DNA of 57,831 nt from Aliihoeflea sp. 2WW (GCF_000497755.1 NZ_AYOD01000042.1:1-57831), one strand, 5' to 3'; counted from the stretch's first letter, positions 45,191-53,527 are shown. Program-made: numbers and translations. The notes: generated from the sequence alone by a model not told the origin.

Positions 45191-46732
45191 TCACTGGTGC
45201 GGAAGCGGCGCGAACGGACCTCGCGGGCCATCCTCGGTCAGTTCGCCGAGCGCCAGCGACTGGTCGAGATGGACCGCGCGCCAGGAAAGCAGCCGTTCAA
45301 GCATGTCGACATGAATGTCGCGGTAGTCCGGGTCGCGCGAACGGTCGACGGTCTCGGACGGGTCGGCGTCTAGATCGAACAGCAGCGACGGCCCTGCGGC
45401 GAAGTGGACGAGCTTGTAGCGCTCGCCGCGCAGGACCGCGAGATTGGCGGTGCGCTGCGACGCCGACATGCGCTTCGACGAGCCGCCGGGACCGGTCCGG
45501 AAATCGAACTCGACATGGGCTTCGATGCGCCAATCGTCGGGCGCCTTGCCATCGAGAAACGGCGCAAGGCTGCGGCCATCGAGCCAGGGCTGGGGCGGCA
45601 GGTCCATCAGATCGAGCAGCGTGGGCAAGAGATCGACCGCCTCGGTGAAATGCGTGACCCCTGCCCTGCCCGCCTTGCGCCGTGGGTCGCGGATGACGAG
45701 CGGCACGTGGTAGCTGCCGTCGAAATAACCGCCCTTGCCGAGCAAGTGATGATCGCCCATCAGTTCGGCGTGGTCGCTGGTCAGGATGACGATCGTGTCG
45801 TCCCACTGGCAGGTCGCCTTCAGGTGATCGAAGAGCCGGCCGAGTTGCGCATCGACCTCGGAGATCATGCCGTAGTAGAGCGCCTTGATCTGCCGGAAAT
45901 CGGCTTCGACGAGATCGCGCACCTTGCCCTTGCGGCCGGGAAGGAACTTGCCCGTCTTCGTCCGCTCCAATTCGGCGGCGACGAACGGGTGGACGCCTGC
46001 TTCCGACGCCGGATCGGCGGCGCGGGAGAAGCTGCCGCATTCGGCCGGGTCGTACATCGTGTCGTAGGGCGCTGGCACCGCGAATGGCGGGTGCGGGCGG
46101 ATGAAGGAGAGATGGGCGAACCAGCCCGCCTCCTGCGCGCCATGCCAGCGCATGAAGGCCTCCGTCATGAACGCAGTCTCGGTCTGGTCGGCGGAATAGA
46201 CGGGCGGGGACGCATCGATCGCCTTCGACCCGTTGGCGGGCCGGTGGATGTCGGGCGAGCCCATGGAGACGTCGATGCCCTGCGCGCCAAGCCAGGCGAG
46301 CCATTGGCGCTGGTGCTCGGGCAACAACTGCCCGACGGAGAACCCCGGCAAAATGCCCTCATAGCCTTTCAAGGCAGGATCGTTCGCGTCGTGCAGGCGC
46401 GGGTCGGGCGCGACGTCGGTATAGCCGAAAAGCGTCGGGTCATAGCCGGCGCGGCGGGCGGCGCGGGCGATGTTGTCATGACGATCGTCGAGCGGCGTGC
46501 CGTTGCGGCAGACGCGGTTGTTCATCTGGTAGAGGCCGGTATAGATGCAGGCGCGGGCCGGCGCGCAGGGCGCGGCATTGGCGAAATGGCGCAGGAAGAC
46601 AGTGCCCTCGCCCGCCAGCCGATCGACATTGGGCGTCTTCACCACCGCATTTCCGGCGATGCCGAGCGCGTCGCCGCGCCACTGGTCGCAGGTGACGAAC
46701 AGGATGTTGGGACGCGACTTCCGCCTGGCCAT
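45191..46732 (-). CDS. Formylglycine-dependent hydrolase (phosphonate monoester hydrolase/sulfatase-like)
   Basis: Alkaline-phosphatase-superfamily hydrolase of 513 residues. Metal ligands are in CDQWRGD (Asp16), and the formylglycine motif CAPAR has Cys56 as nucleophile. NRVCRNGTPLDDRHDNI and LTSDHAELMGDHHLLGKGGY closely follow the pattern of rhizobial phosphonate monoester hydrolases/phosphodiesterases rather than classical sulfatases. The start is ATG 46732 with GGAG. It needs a formylglycine-generating enzyme, which is not in the window. The substrate is inferred from motifs only. Confidence 0.85.
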   Translation of the reverse strand: MARRKSRPNILFVTCDQWRGDALGIAGNAVVKTPNVDRLAGEGTVFLRHFANAAPCAPARACIYTGLYQMNNRVCRNGTPLDDRHDNIARAARRAGYDPTLFGYTDVAPDPRLHDANDPALKGYEGILPGFSVGQLLPEHQRQWLAWLGAQGIDVSMGSPDIHRPANGSKAIDASPPVYSADQTETAFMTEAFMRWHGAQEAGWFAHLSFIRPHPPFAVPAPYDTMYDPAECGSFSRAADPASEAGVHPFVAAELERTKTGKFLPGRKGKVRDLVEADFRQIKALYYGMISEVDAQLGRLFDHLKATCQWDDTIVILTSDHAELMGDHHLLGKGGYFDGSYHVPLVIRDPRRKAGRAGVTHFTEAVDLLPTLLDLMDLPPQPWLDGRSLAPFLDGKAPDDWRIEAHVEFDFRTGPGGSSKRMSASQRTANLAVLRGERYKLVHFAAGPSLLFDLDADPSETVDRSRDPDYRDIHVDMLERLLSWRAVHLDQSLALGELTEDGPRGPFAPLPHQ

Positions 46733-46888
46733 GAAGTTCTCCGATTGAACAATCAAGGATCGATTGTTCGATAATTGAGAACGGTCCATTCTGCCGAACG
46801 GTCTTCCAATCCGCCCCCGATGGCCGACATATGGCCCATGGATCACGCACGGCGCAATCGCCGCGCAAGCTGAGGGAAAGGAATCGAC

Positions 46889-47821
46889 ATGATCGACCAG
46901 ATCAAGGGGCTCCACCACGTCACCGCGATGGCGCGCGACGCGCGCGAGAACAACCGCTTCTACACCGACACGCTCGGCCTTCGCCGGGTGAAGAAGACCG
47001 TCAATTTCGACGCGCCGGACGTCTACCACCTCTACTACGCCGACGGCGCGGGAACGCCGGGGACGGTGATGACCTATTTCCCCTTCCCCAATGCCGCGCG
47101 CGGCCGGCCGGGAACGGGCGAGGTCGGCACGACCGTCTTTGCGGTGCCGGAAGGCTCGCTTCCCTTCTGGGAAAAGCGGCTGGCGGAGAAGGGCGTCGCC
47201 GGTATCGAGCCGTCGAACCGCTTCGGCGAGAACGTCCTGCGCTTCGAAGGACCGGACGGCGATGGGCTTGCGCTGGTCGAGACCAGCGGCGACGGGCGCG
47301 CGCCGTGGACCGGCAATGGCGTTTCCGCCGACCACGCCATTCGCGGCTTCCGCTCGGTGTCGATGCGGCTGCGCGACACGGAACGGCAGGCCGAACTCCT
47401 GACCGCCATGGGCTACAAGGAGACGGCCAAGGAAGGCGCGGTGCGCCGCTTCGTCGTGGAAGGCGGCAACGAGGCCAACATCGTCGACCTCGAGGCGCAT
47501 CCAATGTTGAATCCGGGCCAGCAGGGCGCGGGCTCGGTGCACCACGTCGCCTTCGCCGTCGACAATCGCGACGCGCAGCTTGCCGTGCGCAAGGCGCTGA
47601 TGGAAACCGGCCAGCAGATCACGCCAGTCATCGACCGCGATTATTTCTACGCGATCTATTTCCGCACGCCGGGCGGCGTCCTGTTCGAGGTGGCGACCAA
47701 CGAGCCGGGTTTCGACCGCGACGAGGATGCCGCGCATCTGGGCGAGGCGTTGAAGCTGCCCAAGCAGCACGAGCATTTGCGGCCCTATCTGGAACAGAAC
47801 CTGCAACCGATCGACAGGTGA
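46889..47821 (+). CDS. Ring-cleaving dioxygenase of the VOC superfamily (MhqO-like)
   Basis: Protein of 310 residues with two VOC (glyoxalase-fold) modules at about 5-130 and 150-280. Likely metal ligands are His9/His10 in LHHVTAM, His225-226 in VHHVAFAV and Glu in LFEVATNEPGF. MhqO-type enzymes open hydroquinones in quinone stress. It is followed 5 nt later by an alpha/beta hydrolase, the same pair as mhqO-mhqD. Confidence 0.87.
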   Translation: MIDQIKGLHHVTAMARDARENNRFYTDTLGLRRVKKTVNFDAPDVYHLYYADGAGTPGTVMTYFPFPNAARGRPGTGEVGTTVFAVPEGSLPFWEKRLAEKGVAGIEPSNRFGENVLRFEGPDGDGLALVETSGDGRAPWTGNGVSADHAIRGFRSVSMRLRDTERQAELLTAMGYKETAKEGAVRRFVVEGGNEANIVDLEAHPMLNPGQQGAGSVHHVAFAVDNRDAQLAVRKALMETGQQITPVIDRDYFYAIYFRTPGGVLFEVATNEPGFDRDEDAAHLGEALKLPKQHEHLRPYLEQNLQPIDR

Positions 47822-47826
47822 GCGAC

Positions 47827-48447
47827 ATGACCATCGAAAGCTACAAGCACCGGATCGAAGACGGGGGCGCCAATGCCCCCCTCTTCTTCACCTTCCACGG
47901 CACGGGCGGCGACGAGCACCAGTTTCCCGATCTCGCCCGCGACCTGATGCCGTCCGCCACCATCGTCTCGCCGCGTGGCGATGTTTCGGAAGGCGGCGCG
48001 CTGCGCTTCTTCCGCCGCACGGCCGAGGGCGTCTACGACATGGAGGACCTCGCCGTCCGCACCGAGCGCATGGCAGGTTTCATCGAGGCAATCGTCGCCG
48101 AGCGCCGGCCGCGCGCCGTGGTCGGGCTCGGCTATTCGAACGGGGCGAACATTCTCGCCTCGGTGATCTTCGCGCGGCCCGACCTCTTCGACGGCGCCGT
48201 GCTGATGCACCCGCTGATCCCTTTCCAGCCGCAGGTGGAGGGTTCGCTGTCCGGCAAATCGATCCTGATCACCGCCGGGCGCAAGGACCCGATCTGCCCG
48301 CCGAACCTGACCAACCGGCTGGAAAGCTATCTGCAAGGGCTCGACGCCGGTGTCGAGACGGTCTGGCATGACGGGGCGCATGAAGTGCGGCCGGTCGAAA
48401 TCGAAGCGGCGCGGCAGTTTCTGCGCAAATGGGAGATCGACCGATGA
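47827..48447 (+). CDS. Alpha/beta hydrolase (MhqD-like carboxylesterase)
   Basis: Esterase of 206 residues with the nucleophile elbow GYSNGA near residue 103, the oxyanion segment FHGTGGDEH, Asp in AGRKDPICP and His in HDGAHEV, a complete triad. It resembles MhqD/phospholipase-type carboxylesterases. It may hydrolyse products of the upstream dioxygenase. Its TGA overlaps the next gene's ATG. Confidence 0.85.
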   Translation: MTIESYKHRIEDGGANAPLFFTFHGTGGDEHQFPDLARDLMPSATIVSPRGDVSEGGALRFFRRTAEGVYDMEDLAVRTERMAGFIEAIVAERRPRAVVGLGYSNGANILASVIFARPDLFDGAVLMHPLIPFQPQVEGSLSGKSILITAGRKDPICPPNLTNRLESYLQGLDAGVETVWHDGAHEVRPVEIEAARQFLRKWEIDR

Positions 48448-48731
48448 GTGATGTCGAACGCGAGGACGGAAGTTCCAAGGGCCGCTACGTGTTCAGAGGC
48501 GCGGACGGCGCCGTGGCTGAGATGACCTATTCCAAGGTTGGCGCGAGCCAGATCATCATCGACCATACGGAAGTGCCGGACGCGTTTCGCGGACAGGGCG
48601 TCGGGCTAAAGCTCGTCGAGCAGGCCGTCGCGGACGCGCGGGCCGAGGGCAAGACCATCATCCCGCTCTGCCCGTTCGCCGCGGCGCAGTTCCGCAAACA
48701 TGCCGAATGGGGCGACGTCCTGAAACGCTGA
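48444..48731 (+). CDS. GNAT-like N-acetyltransferase (YjdJ type, minimal)
   Basis: Protein of 95 residues with the short GNAT fold and the acetyl-CoA loop FRGQGVGLKLVEQAV, then IPLCPFAAAQFRKH with the conserved Cys-Pro-Phe and Tyr/Phe end. It is of the GCN5-like YjdJ subtype. The ATG lies within the upstream stop (ATGA). Substrate unknown. Confidence 0.85.
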   Translation: MSDVEREDGSSKGRYVFRGADGAVAEMTYSKVGASQIIIDHTEVPDAFRGQGVGLKLVEQAVADARAEGKTIIPLCPFAAAQFRKHAEWGDVLKR

Positions 48732-48795
48732 ACGGGCTTTCCTTCGCGAACGGGCGCCATAGGTCAGTGGAAGCCCCAACGCGAAGGAGTATGTC

Positions 48796-48999
48796 ATGGA
48801 AAATGTCTACAAGAAGATCGAGATCGTCGGTTCGTCGAAGACGTCGATCGAAGATGCGATCCAGGGTGCCGTGACCCGCGCGAGCAGCACGCTGAACAAT
48901 GTCGACTGGTTCGAAGTGAGCGAGATCCGCGGTCATGTCGAAAACGGCAAGATCGCGCATTACCAGGTCGGCATGAAGATCGGCTTCAAACTCGAATAG
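48796..48999 (+). CDS. Dodecin family flavin-binding protein
   Basis: Protein of 67 residues that forms hollow dodecamers storing flavins. Family signs are VYKKIEIVGSSKTSIEDAI, the flavin-stacking Trp in NVDWFEV and a final YQVGMKIGFKLE. GAAGGAG precedes the ATG. It lies 64 nt after the GNAT gene and may have its own promoter. Confidence 0.92.
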   Translation: MENVYKKIEIVGSSKTSIEDAIQGAVTRASSTLNNVDWFEVSEIRGHVENGKIAHYQVGMKIGFKLE

Positions 49000-49000
49000 G

Positions 49001-50422
49001 TCACTTGCCGGCCGTTTCCACTACCCGGGAGCAGAGGCGCGAGGCGTCGAGCAAGCCGGCGCCGTAGACCGGATCGCGCCCCGGATCGCCGAGGTCGGAA
49101 GCGTCCGCGATCAGGCGGCGCTCCAGTTCGGCCGGCGACAGATCGCCATCTGCGGCGAGCATCTTCGACAGGGCTGCGGTGACGAAGGGCGCCGCGAACG
49201 AGGTGCCCGTCTTGGTGCGGGCGCCCGAGATGGAAGCGGCCGTCCAGATGTCGACGCCGGGCGCGGCGACATCGACATGGTCGCCCTGGACCGCGCGCCG
49301 GTAGACGCGGCCGCGGCTATCGACGGCGGTGACGGCGATCACGCCGGGATATGCCGCAGGAAAGCGCGGTTCGGCGCGGGCGCCGTCATTTCCGACCGCG
49401 GCCACGATCGCGATATCGGCGCCGACCACGGCCCTCACCATTCGCTCCAGAACCCGGTTGTCCTCGCCCGCGAGGCTCAGATTGACGATGCGGACCTGCC
49501 GTTCGACCAGAAGGTCGAGCGCGCGCACGACATCATAGGCAGCGGCGCGCTCGGCCCGGCCTTCGCCGACAAAGGCATCGACGGCGACGAGGCGTGCGTC
49601 GGGCACCAGCCCACGCGCCCGCTCCGCAACGCGCCCGACGAGCAGCGCGGCGACCGCCGTGCCGTGCTGGCGACCGGACGGCGGCTCGGCCTCGCTGGAA
49701 ATCCGCACGACCTCCAGATCGGCGCCCTTGAAGATCGCATGCGCCGGATTGATGCCGGTATCGACCATGCCGATCGCGACCGGCCCGGAACAGTTCCGCG
49801 CGTCGAGCGGCCAGTTAACCATTTCCAGCGGCGGGCAGGCCGGGCCCTCGCAGGCCGGCGATGAGCCAGCGGCGCTGGCGCGGTAGAAATGATTGAAGTC
49901 CGCGCTGGCCTCGTCATTGATCGCCCGGACGGCGTTGCGGGCGTCCTCGAGGCTGAGGCCGTCGGGAATGCGCAGCTTCAGGAGGGTCTGGTCCAGCGTT
50001 TCGAGGCGTTCCTGAGACAGGATCGCGTAGCCTGCCGCTTCGAGCGTGGCGCCGTCATCGGCCGTCAAGCCGATCGCGACGATCTCGCGTTCGGCTTGGG
50101 CCGGCAACGGTGCCGGCTGCGCGCGAACGCGGCGCGGCGCACGCTGACGCGCACCGCCGAAGGGGCGCAGAAACTGGCGCAGGAACCGCGGAGGGCGTGT
50201 TCCGCCGCCCCGCAGACCGGACGCCCCGCCCCCGCCTTCCCCGGCGAACGCTCCGCCGTCGTCGCCGTCATCGCCGTCGTCGGCAAAAGCGGTCGCGGCG
50301 ACGAGATGCAGGCCGGCGTCCGGAACGACGGGGCTGGCAGCGAGAAGCAATGCGATCATGCAGGCCGCGAACGGCTTCGACACGCGTTTCACCTTGTCCA
50401 CCTTCATTCGATTTGCCGGCAT
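49001..50422 (-). CDS. Exported S8 family serine protease (subtilase)
   Basis: Subtilisin-like protease of 473 residues. The hydrophobic signal segment is at about 18-47, then an acidic/Gly-rich region (48-75), an Arg/Pro-rich segment, and a propeptide-like domain (about 110-180). The catalytic domain has Asp221 (GMVDTGIN), His253 (RQHGTAVA), oxyanion Asn345 (VGNDG) and Ser408 (TGTSFAAPFV). It is divergent from the ECF sigma gene, with overlapping GGAAT/CGTT promoters. It may process proteins of the same regulon outside the cytoplasm. The exact start is uncertain; ATG 50407 and GTG 50392 are alternatives. Confidence 0.87.
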   Translation of the reverse strand: MPANRMKVDKVKRVSKPFAACMIALLLAASPVVPDAGLHLVAATAFADDGDDGDDGGAFAGEGGGGASGLRGGGTRPPRFLRQFLRPFGGARQRAPRRVRAQPAPLPAQAEREIVAIGLTADDGATLEAAGYAILSQERLETLDQTLLKLRIPDGLSLEDARNAVRAINDEASADFNHFYRASAAGSSPACEGPACPPLEMVNWPLDARNCSGPVAIGMVDTGINPAHAIFKGADLEVVRISSEAEPPSGRQHGTAVAALLVGRVAERARGLVPDARLVAVDAFVGEGRAERAAAYDVVRALDLLVERQVRIVNLSLAGEDNRVLERMVRAVVGADIAIVAAVGNDGARAEPRFPAAYPGVIAVTAVDSRGRVYRRAVQGDHVDVAAPGVDIWTAASISGARTKTGTSFAAPFVTAALSKMLAADGDLSPAELERRLIADASDLGDPGRDPVYGAGLLDASRLCSRVVETAGK

Positions 50423-50431
50423 CGGCGCGCC

Positions 50432-50457
50432 GGAATAAGAGTCGCTCTGGAAACGTT
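50432..50457 (+). promoter_or_regulatory. GGAAT-type ECF promoter for sigma/anti-sigma operon
   Basis: GGAAT (50432-50436), 17 nt, CGTT (50454-50457). It shares its -10 bases with the opposing promoter at 50452-50476. Confidence 0.7.
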
Positions 50458-50476
50458 GGCGAAGAGCACATATTCC
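50452..50476 (-). promoter_or_regulatory. GGAAT-type ECF promoter for the S8 protease
   Basis: Minus strand GGAAT (50476-50472), 16 nt, CGTT (50455-50452). The palindrome AACGTT serves as the -10 of both this and the sigma promoter. Confidence 0.65.
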
Positions 50477-50511
50477 TGTGCGTCGAAATTTGTTTTGCAG
50501 ACAGGCGAGCG

Positions 50512-51045
50512 ATGACGAGCCCTCCCAGCGATATCGGCGACCAGCTCATCGCATTCCTGCCCAACATGCGCCGGTTCGCATTGTCGCTGTCGCGTGCGCC
50601 GGACGTCGCGGACGACCTCGTGCAGCAGGCCTGCGAACGGGCGCTTGCCAGTTCGGCGAGTTTCGAGCCGGGCACCCGCTTCGACGCGTGGATGTTCCGC
50701 ATCATCCGCAATCTGTGGATCGACCGGACGCGCCGGCAGAAGACCGCCGGCCCCAGCGAAGACGTCTATGAGCGGCACGATCTGATGGGCGAGGACGGGC
50801 AGCAGGTGGCCGATGCCCGCCAAGAGCTGTCATCGGTCAGGGACGCGCTCGAGGCGATGCCGGAGGATCAGCGCGCGATCATCATGCTCGTCTGCGTCGA
50901 CGATCTTTCGTATCGCGATGCCGCAGAGGTGCTGAACGTGCCGATCGGCACCGTGATGAGCCGACTGGCGCGGGCGCGCAAAAGACTGGCCGAACTGACG
51001 GGAATAAACCCGGTGCCGGGTCGTTCTACCGGTGCGAGGGATTGA
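50512..51045 (+). CDS. ECF-family RNA polymerase sigma factor (second ECF system)
   Basis: Sigma factor of 177 residues. Region 2 includes DDLVQQACERALASSASF and AWMFRIIRNLWIDRTRR; region 4 includes MPEDQRAIIMLVCVDDLSYRDAAEVL and the helix VPIGTVMSRLARARKR. It resembles EcfG in its core but lacks a PhyR/NepR context; its partner is the anti-sigma gene 4 nt downstream. The promoters around it read GGAAT-N16/17-CGTT, which is probably its recognition sequence. Confidence 0.92.
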   Translation: MTSPPSDIGDQLIAFLPNMRRFALSLSRAPDVADDLVQQACERALASSASFEPGTRFDAWMFRIIRNLWIDRTRRQKTAGPSEDVYERHDLMGEDGQQVADARQELSSVRDALEAMPEDQRAIIMLVCVDDLSYRDAAEVLNVPIGTVMSRLARARKRLAELTGINPVPGRSTGARD

Positions 51046-51049
51046 AACC

Positions 51050-51826
51050 ATGATCGAACCGATGATTTTTGACGACGAGACATTGATGGCTTTCGCCGAT
51101 GGCGAACTGGACGAGGCGACGACTAAGGCCGTCGAACGCGCGATGGAAACCGACGATGCGCTGGTGATGCGCGTCGCCGAATTCATCGAGACGCGCGCGA
51201 CGGCACGCGAGGCCTTCACGCCCGCCGAGCCTGTTCCGGCCGCGCTCGAAGCGGCGGTGCGCGGCATGGTCGAACGTCATCGCGCGGCCGAACAGCCGGC
51301 GTCGAACGTCGTTTCGCTCGGCGCAGCACGCACGAGGCGCTTCGGCTTCGCGCAGCAATCCTGGCAATTGCCGCTCGCCGCCTCGCTGGCGACGGCGATC
51401 GCGGCCGGATTCATCGGCTACCAGCTCGGGCAGAGCCCCGGCGCGGCGCCCGTCGAACCGGGCCTCGACGGCTTTTCGAGCGCAGAAATCGCATCCGTTC
51501 TCGACAGCGCCGCTTCGGGCGACGAGGTCACCATCGCAGACGGATCGGGTCGCGTGCGGCTGATCTCCTCCTTCAACGAACAGAGCGGCGCGCTTTGCCG
51601 CGAATACGAGGTCGACCGCAGCGCCGGCGCGTCGGTCGTCGCGGTTTCGTGCCGGGACGACAGCGACTGGTCGATGCGGTTTGCGGTGGCCGCTCCGGCC
51701 GGCGGCGACGGCTATGCGCCCGCCTCCTCGCTCGATGCACTCGAGGCCTATCTCGGCGCGATCGAAGCCGGACCGGCGCTGACGGCGGAAGAAGAACGCG
51801 CTGCCCTCGACGCGGCGGCGCGCTAA
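51050..51826 (+). CDS. Transmembrane anti-sigma factor
   Basis: Protein of 258 residues: an N-terminal cytosolic anti-sigma domain (about 5-75, ETLMAFADGELDEATTKAVE), one membrane helix at about 106-125 (LPLAASLATAIAAGFIGYQLG), and a periplasmic domain of about 130 residues with two cysteines (LCREY and VSCRDD) that could form a disulfide. It lacks the HxxxCxxC zinc motif. It should release the sigma factor when the envelope signal is sensed. It ends 4 nt into the convergent kinase gene. Confidence 0.85.
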   Translation: MIEPMIFDDETLMAFADGELDEATTKAVERAMETDDALVMRVAEFIETRATAREAFTPAEPVPAALEAAVRGMVERHRAAEQPASNVVSLGAARTRRFGFAQQSWQLPLAASLATAIAAGFIGYQLGQSPGAAPVEPGLDGFSSAEIASVLDSAASGDEVTIADGSGRVRLISSFNEQSGALCREYEVDRSAGASVVAVSCRDDSDWSMRFAVAAPAGGDGYAPASSLDALEAYLGAIEAGPALTAEEERAALDAAAR

Positions 51827-53016
51827 ACCGTCCGCGCGAGACCCTTTTCCATCAGCCGCGAAATGAGGCCGGCGAGATCGGCCTCGATGCGCGTGCGCTC
51901 GATCTCGGGATAGGCTTCGGCGAGTTCATCGGCGAGGTCGAGCGGGGCGACTGGAGCGGCGAGCGCTTCCCAGATTGCCGCGCCGAGCGCATCCAGCGCA
52001 AAGATGCCGCCGCCCGAACGGTCGGCGAGAAACGCGCCGCCATCGCCCATCGGCTGGAGAACGACGTCGCCTGTGCGGACGATGGTGTCCGAGGGGAGGC
52101 TCGCCCTTGCCGGCACATAGTCGGGCGATGCGACGCGCGGGGTGCCGGGGCGCAGTGCGGCGTGAACCGCGGCGAGGTCTGCCGAAGCCAGCCGCGTGAG
52201 CAATTTGCGGGCGTCGGCAAGGCTCTCGTAGCGCAGGAGGAATGCCGGGCACCTGGCCGCAAGCCGGTCGATGCGCCCGAGCACGATGTCGGACGGCGCG
52301 GCATTGCCGAAATTCTGGACGAGCAGGATCTTCATCGCCTGTCCGGGCGCGACGGCAAGCAGTTCGGGCCGGGCGTCGCGCGCGCGTTCCAGAAAAACGA
52401 AGGCGCTCGCGTCGCGACGTTCGCCGAAGCGGGCAAGGCGCGCCGGCGGCAGCGCGAGATAGCGGTAGTGTCCGTCGTCGGGCCCCTTGTGACGCCAGGC
52501 GTCGAAGGCGAAGCGGCGACCGAGCGCGCGCGGCAGGGGCACGCGAAGGCGCGGTGCAACGCCCGAGGCGACGAGCGCCCCGACGCCGTCCCGGCAGTCG
52601 ACCGGCACGATGTCGTCGGCGATGATCCGCGCGCCGCAGAAGGCGAGCGCCGCCGTCAGCGTGCTCTTGCCGGCGCGGTGCGTGGACGGAAAGACGAAGT
52701 CGCGGCCGGCGAGCGAAACCGCGCTGGCATGCAGGCAGAGCATCGACGGATCTGGCTCGACCATGCGGTTGAGCAGGATCACGACGAGGCTGCAGGCGGC
52801 GCTGAGGGCGCTCGGTTCGGTGAAAGTCCGGCGCTCCGGTTCGTCGATGACGTAACCCCCGCCGCTTCTGCGCACTTCGAGGAAGGGGTAGCACGAATCC
52901 GACACGGCGGTCCACGACCAGCCGGAGGTGACCCGCTTCAAGATCGCCAGAACGGGCTCGGAATCGACGAAGCGCACCGGGCGGTCGACCAGCGCGCAGG
53001 AGTGATTTGCAGGCAT
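51823..53016 (-). CDS. HprK-like kinase fused to a PqqD domain
   Basis: Protein of 397 residues. The N-terminal part (about 1-95) is followed by an HPr-kinase-like P-loop STHRAGKST at 111-119, preceded by LHASAV, and an acidic ADDIVPVD at 133-140 as in HprK. The last 90 residues form a PqqD-type winged fold (TIVRTGDVVLQPMGDGGAFL, then ALDALGAAIWEAL). PqqD domains bind leader peptides of modified peptides, so the protein may dock on a partner and phosphorylate it. The likely partner is the exported Gly-rich protein encoded 72 nt upstream. Start ATG 53016 has GAGGG before it. Confidence 0.82.
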   Translation of the reverse strand: MPANHSCALVDRPVRFVDSEPVLAILKRVTSGWSWTAVSDSCYPFLEVRRSGGGYVIDEPERRTFTEPSALSAACSLVVILLNRMVEPDPSMLCLHASAVSLAGRDFVFPSTHRAGKSTLTAALAFCGARIIADDIVPVDCRDGVGALVASGVAPRLRVPLPRALGRRFAFDAWRHKGPDDGHYRYLALPPARLARFGERRDASAFVFLERARDARPELLAVAPGQAMKILLVQNFGNAAPSDIVLGRIDRLAARCPAFLLRYESLADARKLLTRLASADLAAVHAALRPGTPRVASPDYVPARASLPSDTIVRTGDVVLQPMGDGGAFLADRSGGGIFALDALGAAIWEALAAPVAPLDLADELAEAYPEIERTRIEADLAGLISRLMEKGLARTV

Positions 53017-53038
53017 CGTGATGTCCCTCACGCTTGCA

Positions 53039-53065
53039 GACCGGCCGGAAATCGTCCGGCCGGTC
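53039..53065 (-). terminator. Attenuator-like hairpin between the Gly-rich gene and the kinase
   Basis: Perfect 11-bp inverted repeat GACCGGCCGGA / TCCGGCCGGTC with a 5-nt loop. No U-run. It would let more Gly-rich protein than kinase be made from the same message. Confidence 0.65.
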
Positions 53066-53087
53066 CGCATGTCCAGTCGGGTCAGGT

Positions 53088-53527
53088 TCAGTTGAAGCCG
53101 AAGGCACGGCCGATGCTGCGGCCCATGTCCTGCAGGCCGCGGCCGAAATTGTCGACCGCCTGGCCGGCGCCGCGACCGAACGAGCCGCCACGGCCAGCGC
53201 GTCCGCCCGATCCGCCGAAGCCACCCCGGCCGCCGGACCCGCGACCACCGGAACCGCGACCGGGGTGGCACCGCCACCGCCACCGGAACCGGCGCCACCG
53301 CCCGAACCGCCACCGCCGCCGCCACCACCACCGCCGGAGCCTGCGCCACCGCCCGAACCGGCGCCACCGCCGGAACCGGCGCCGGACGCATGCGCCTGGC
53401 TGAGCTGCAGAAGGGCCGGCGCGCTGTAGGCGGCGGCAGCGAGCAGGCCGATGCGGCCGAGCGCGCGGCGACGGCCGAGCGATACCGTTTCGGCTTGCGA
53501 ATTCAGGTTCTTGGAAACGTCTTTCAT
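53088..53527 (-). CDS. Tat-type exported Gly-rich protein with an apparent -1 frameshift
   Basis: The N-terminus has a twin-arginine-like signal (LGRRRALGRIG, then a hydrophobic run to QAHA near residue 49). A GSGGGAGSGGG repeat region follows. At about 53262-53265 (a CCCC run in the coding strand) the sensible reading shifts by -1. Beyond it the frame gives GRGSGGRGSGG, then a non-repetitive C-terminus ending RSIGRAFGFN and a stop at 53088. The unshifted frame runs on into the next gene in non-protein-like sequence. The joined product would be about 145 residues. It may be a sequencing slip, true mutation or programmed frameshift. It has a GGAAT-type promoter upstream. Confidence 0.65.

Noticed and set aside
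46733-47806. N-terminal extension of the sulfatase-like gene over the divergent VOC gene
   Set aside because: The extension is antisense to a clear VOC dioxygenase. The ATG at 46732 has a good ribosome binding site and the family start.
48732-48795. EcfG promoter for dodecin
   Set aside because: No GGAAC-N16/17-CGTT or close variant is present in the gap.
51926-53087. Continuation of the Gly-rich protein in its original frame
   Set aside because: The continued frame is Arg/Ala-rich and lies over the HprK-PqqD gene in another frame. The -1 frame gives a Gly/Arg tail and a well-placed stop.
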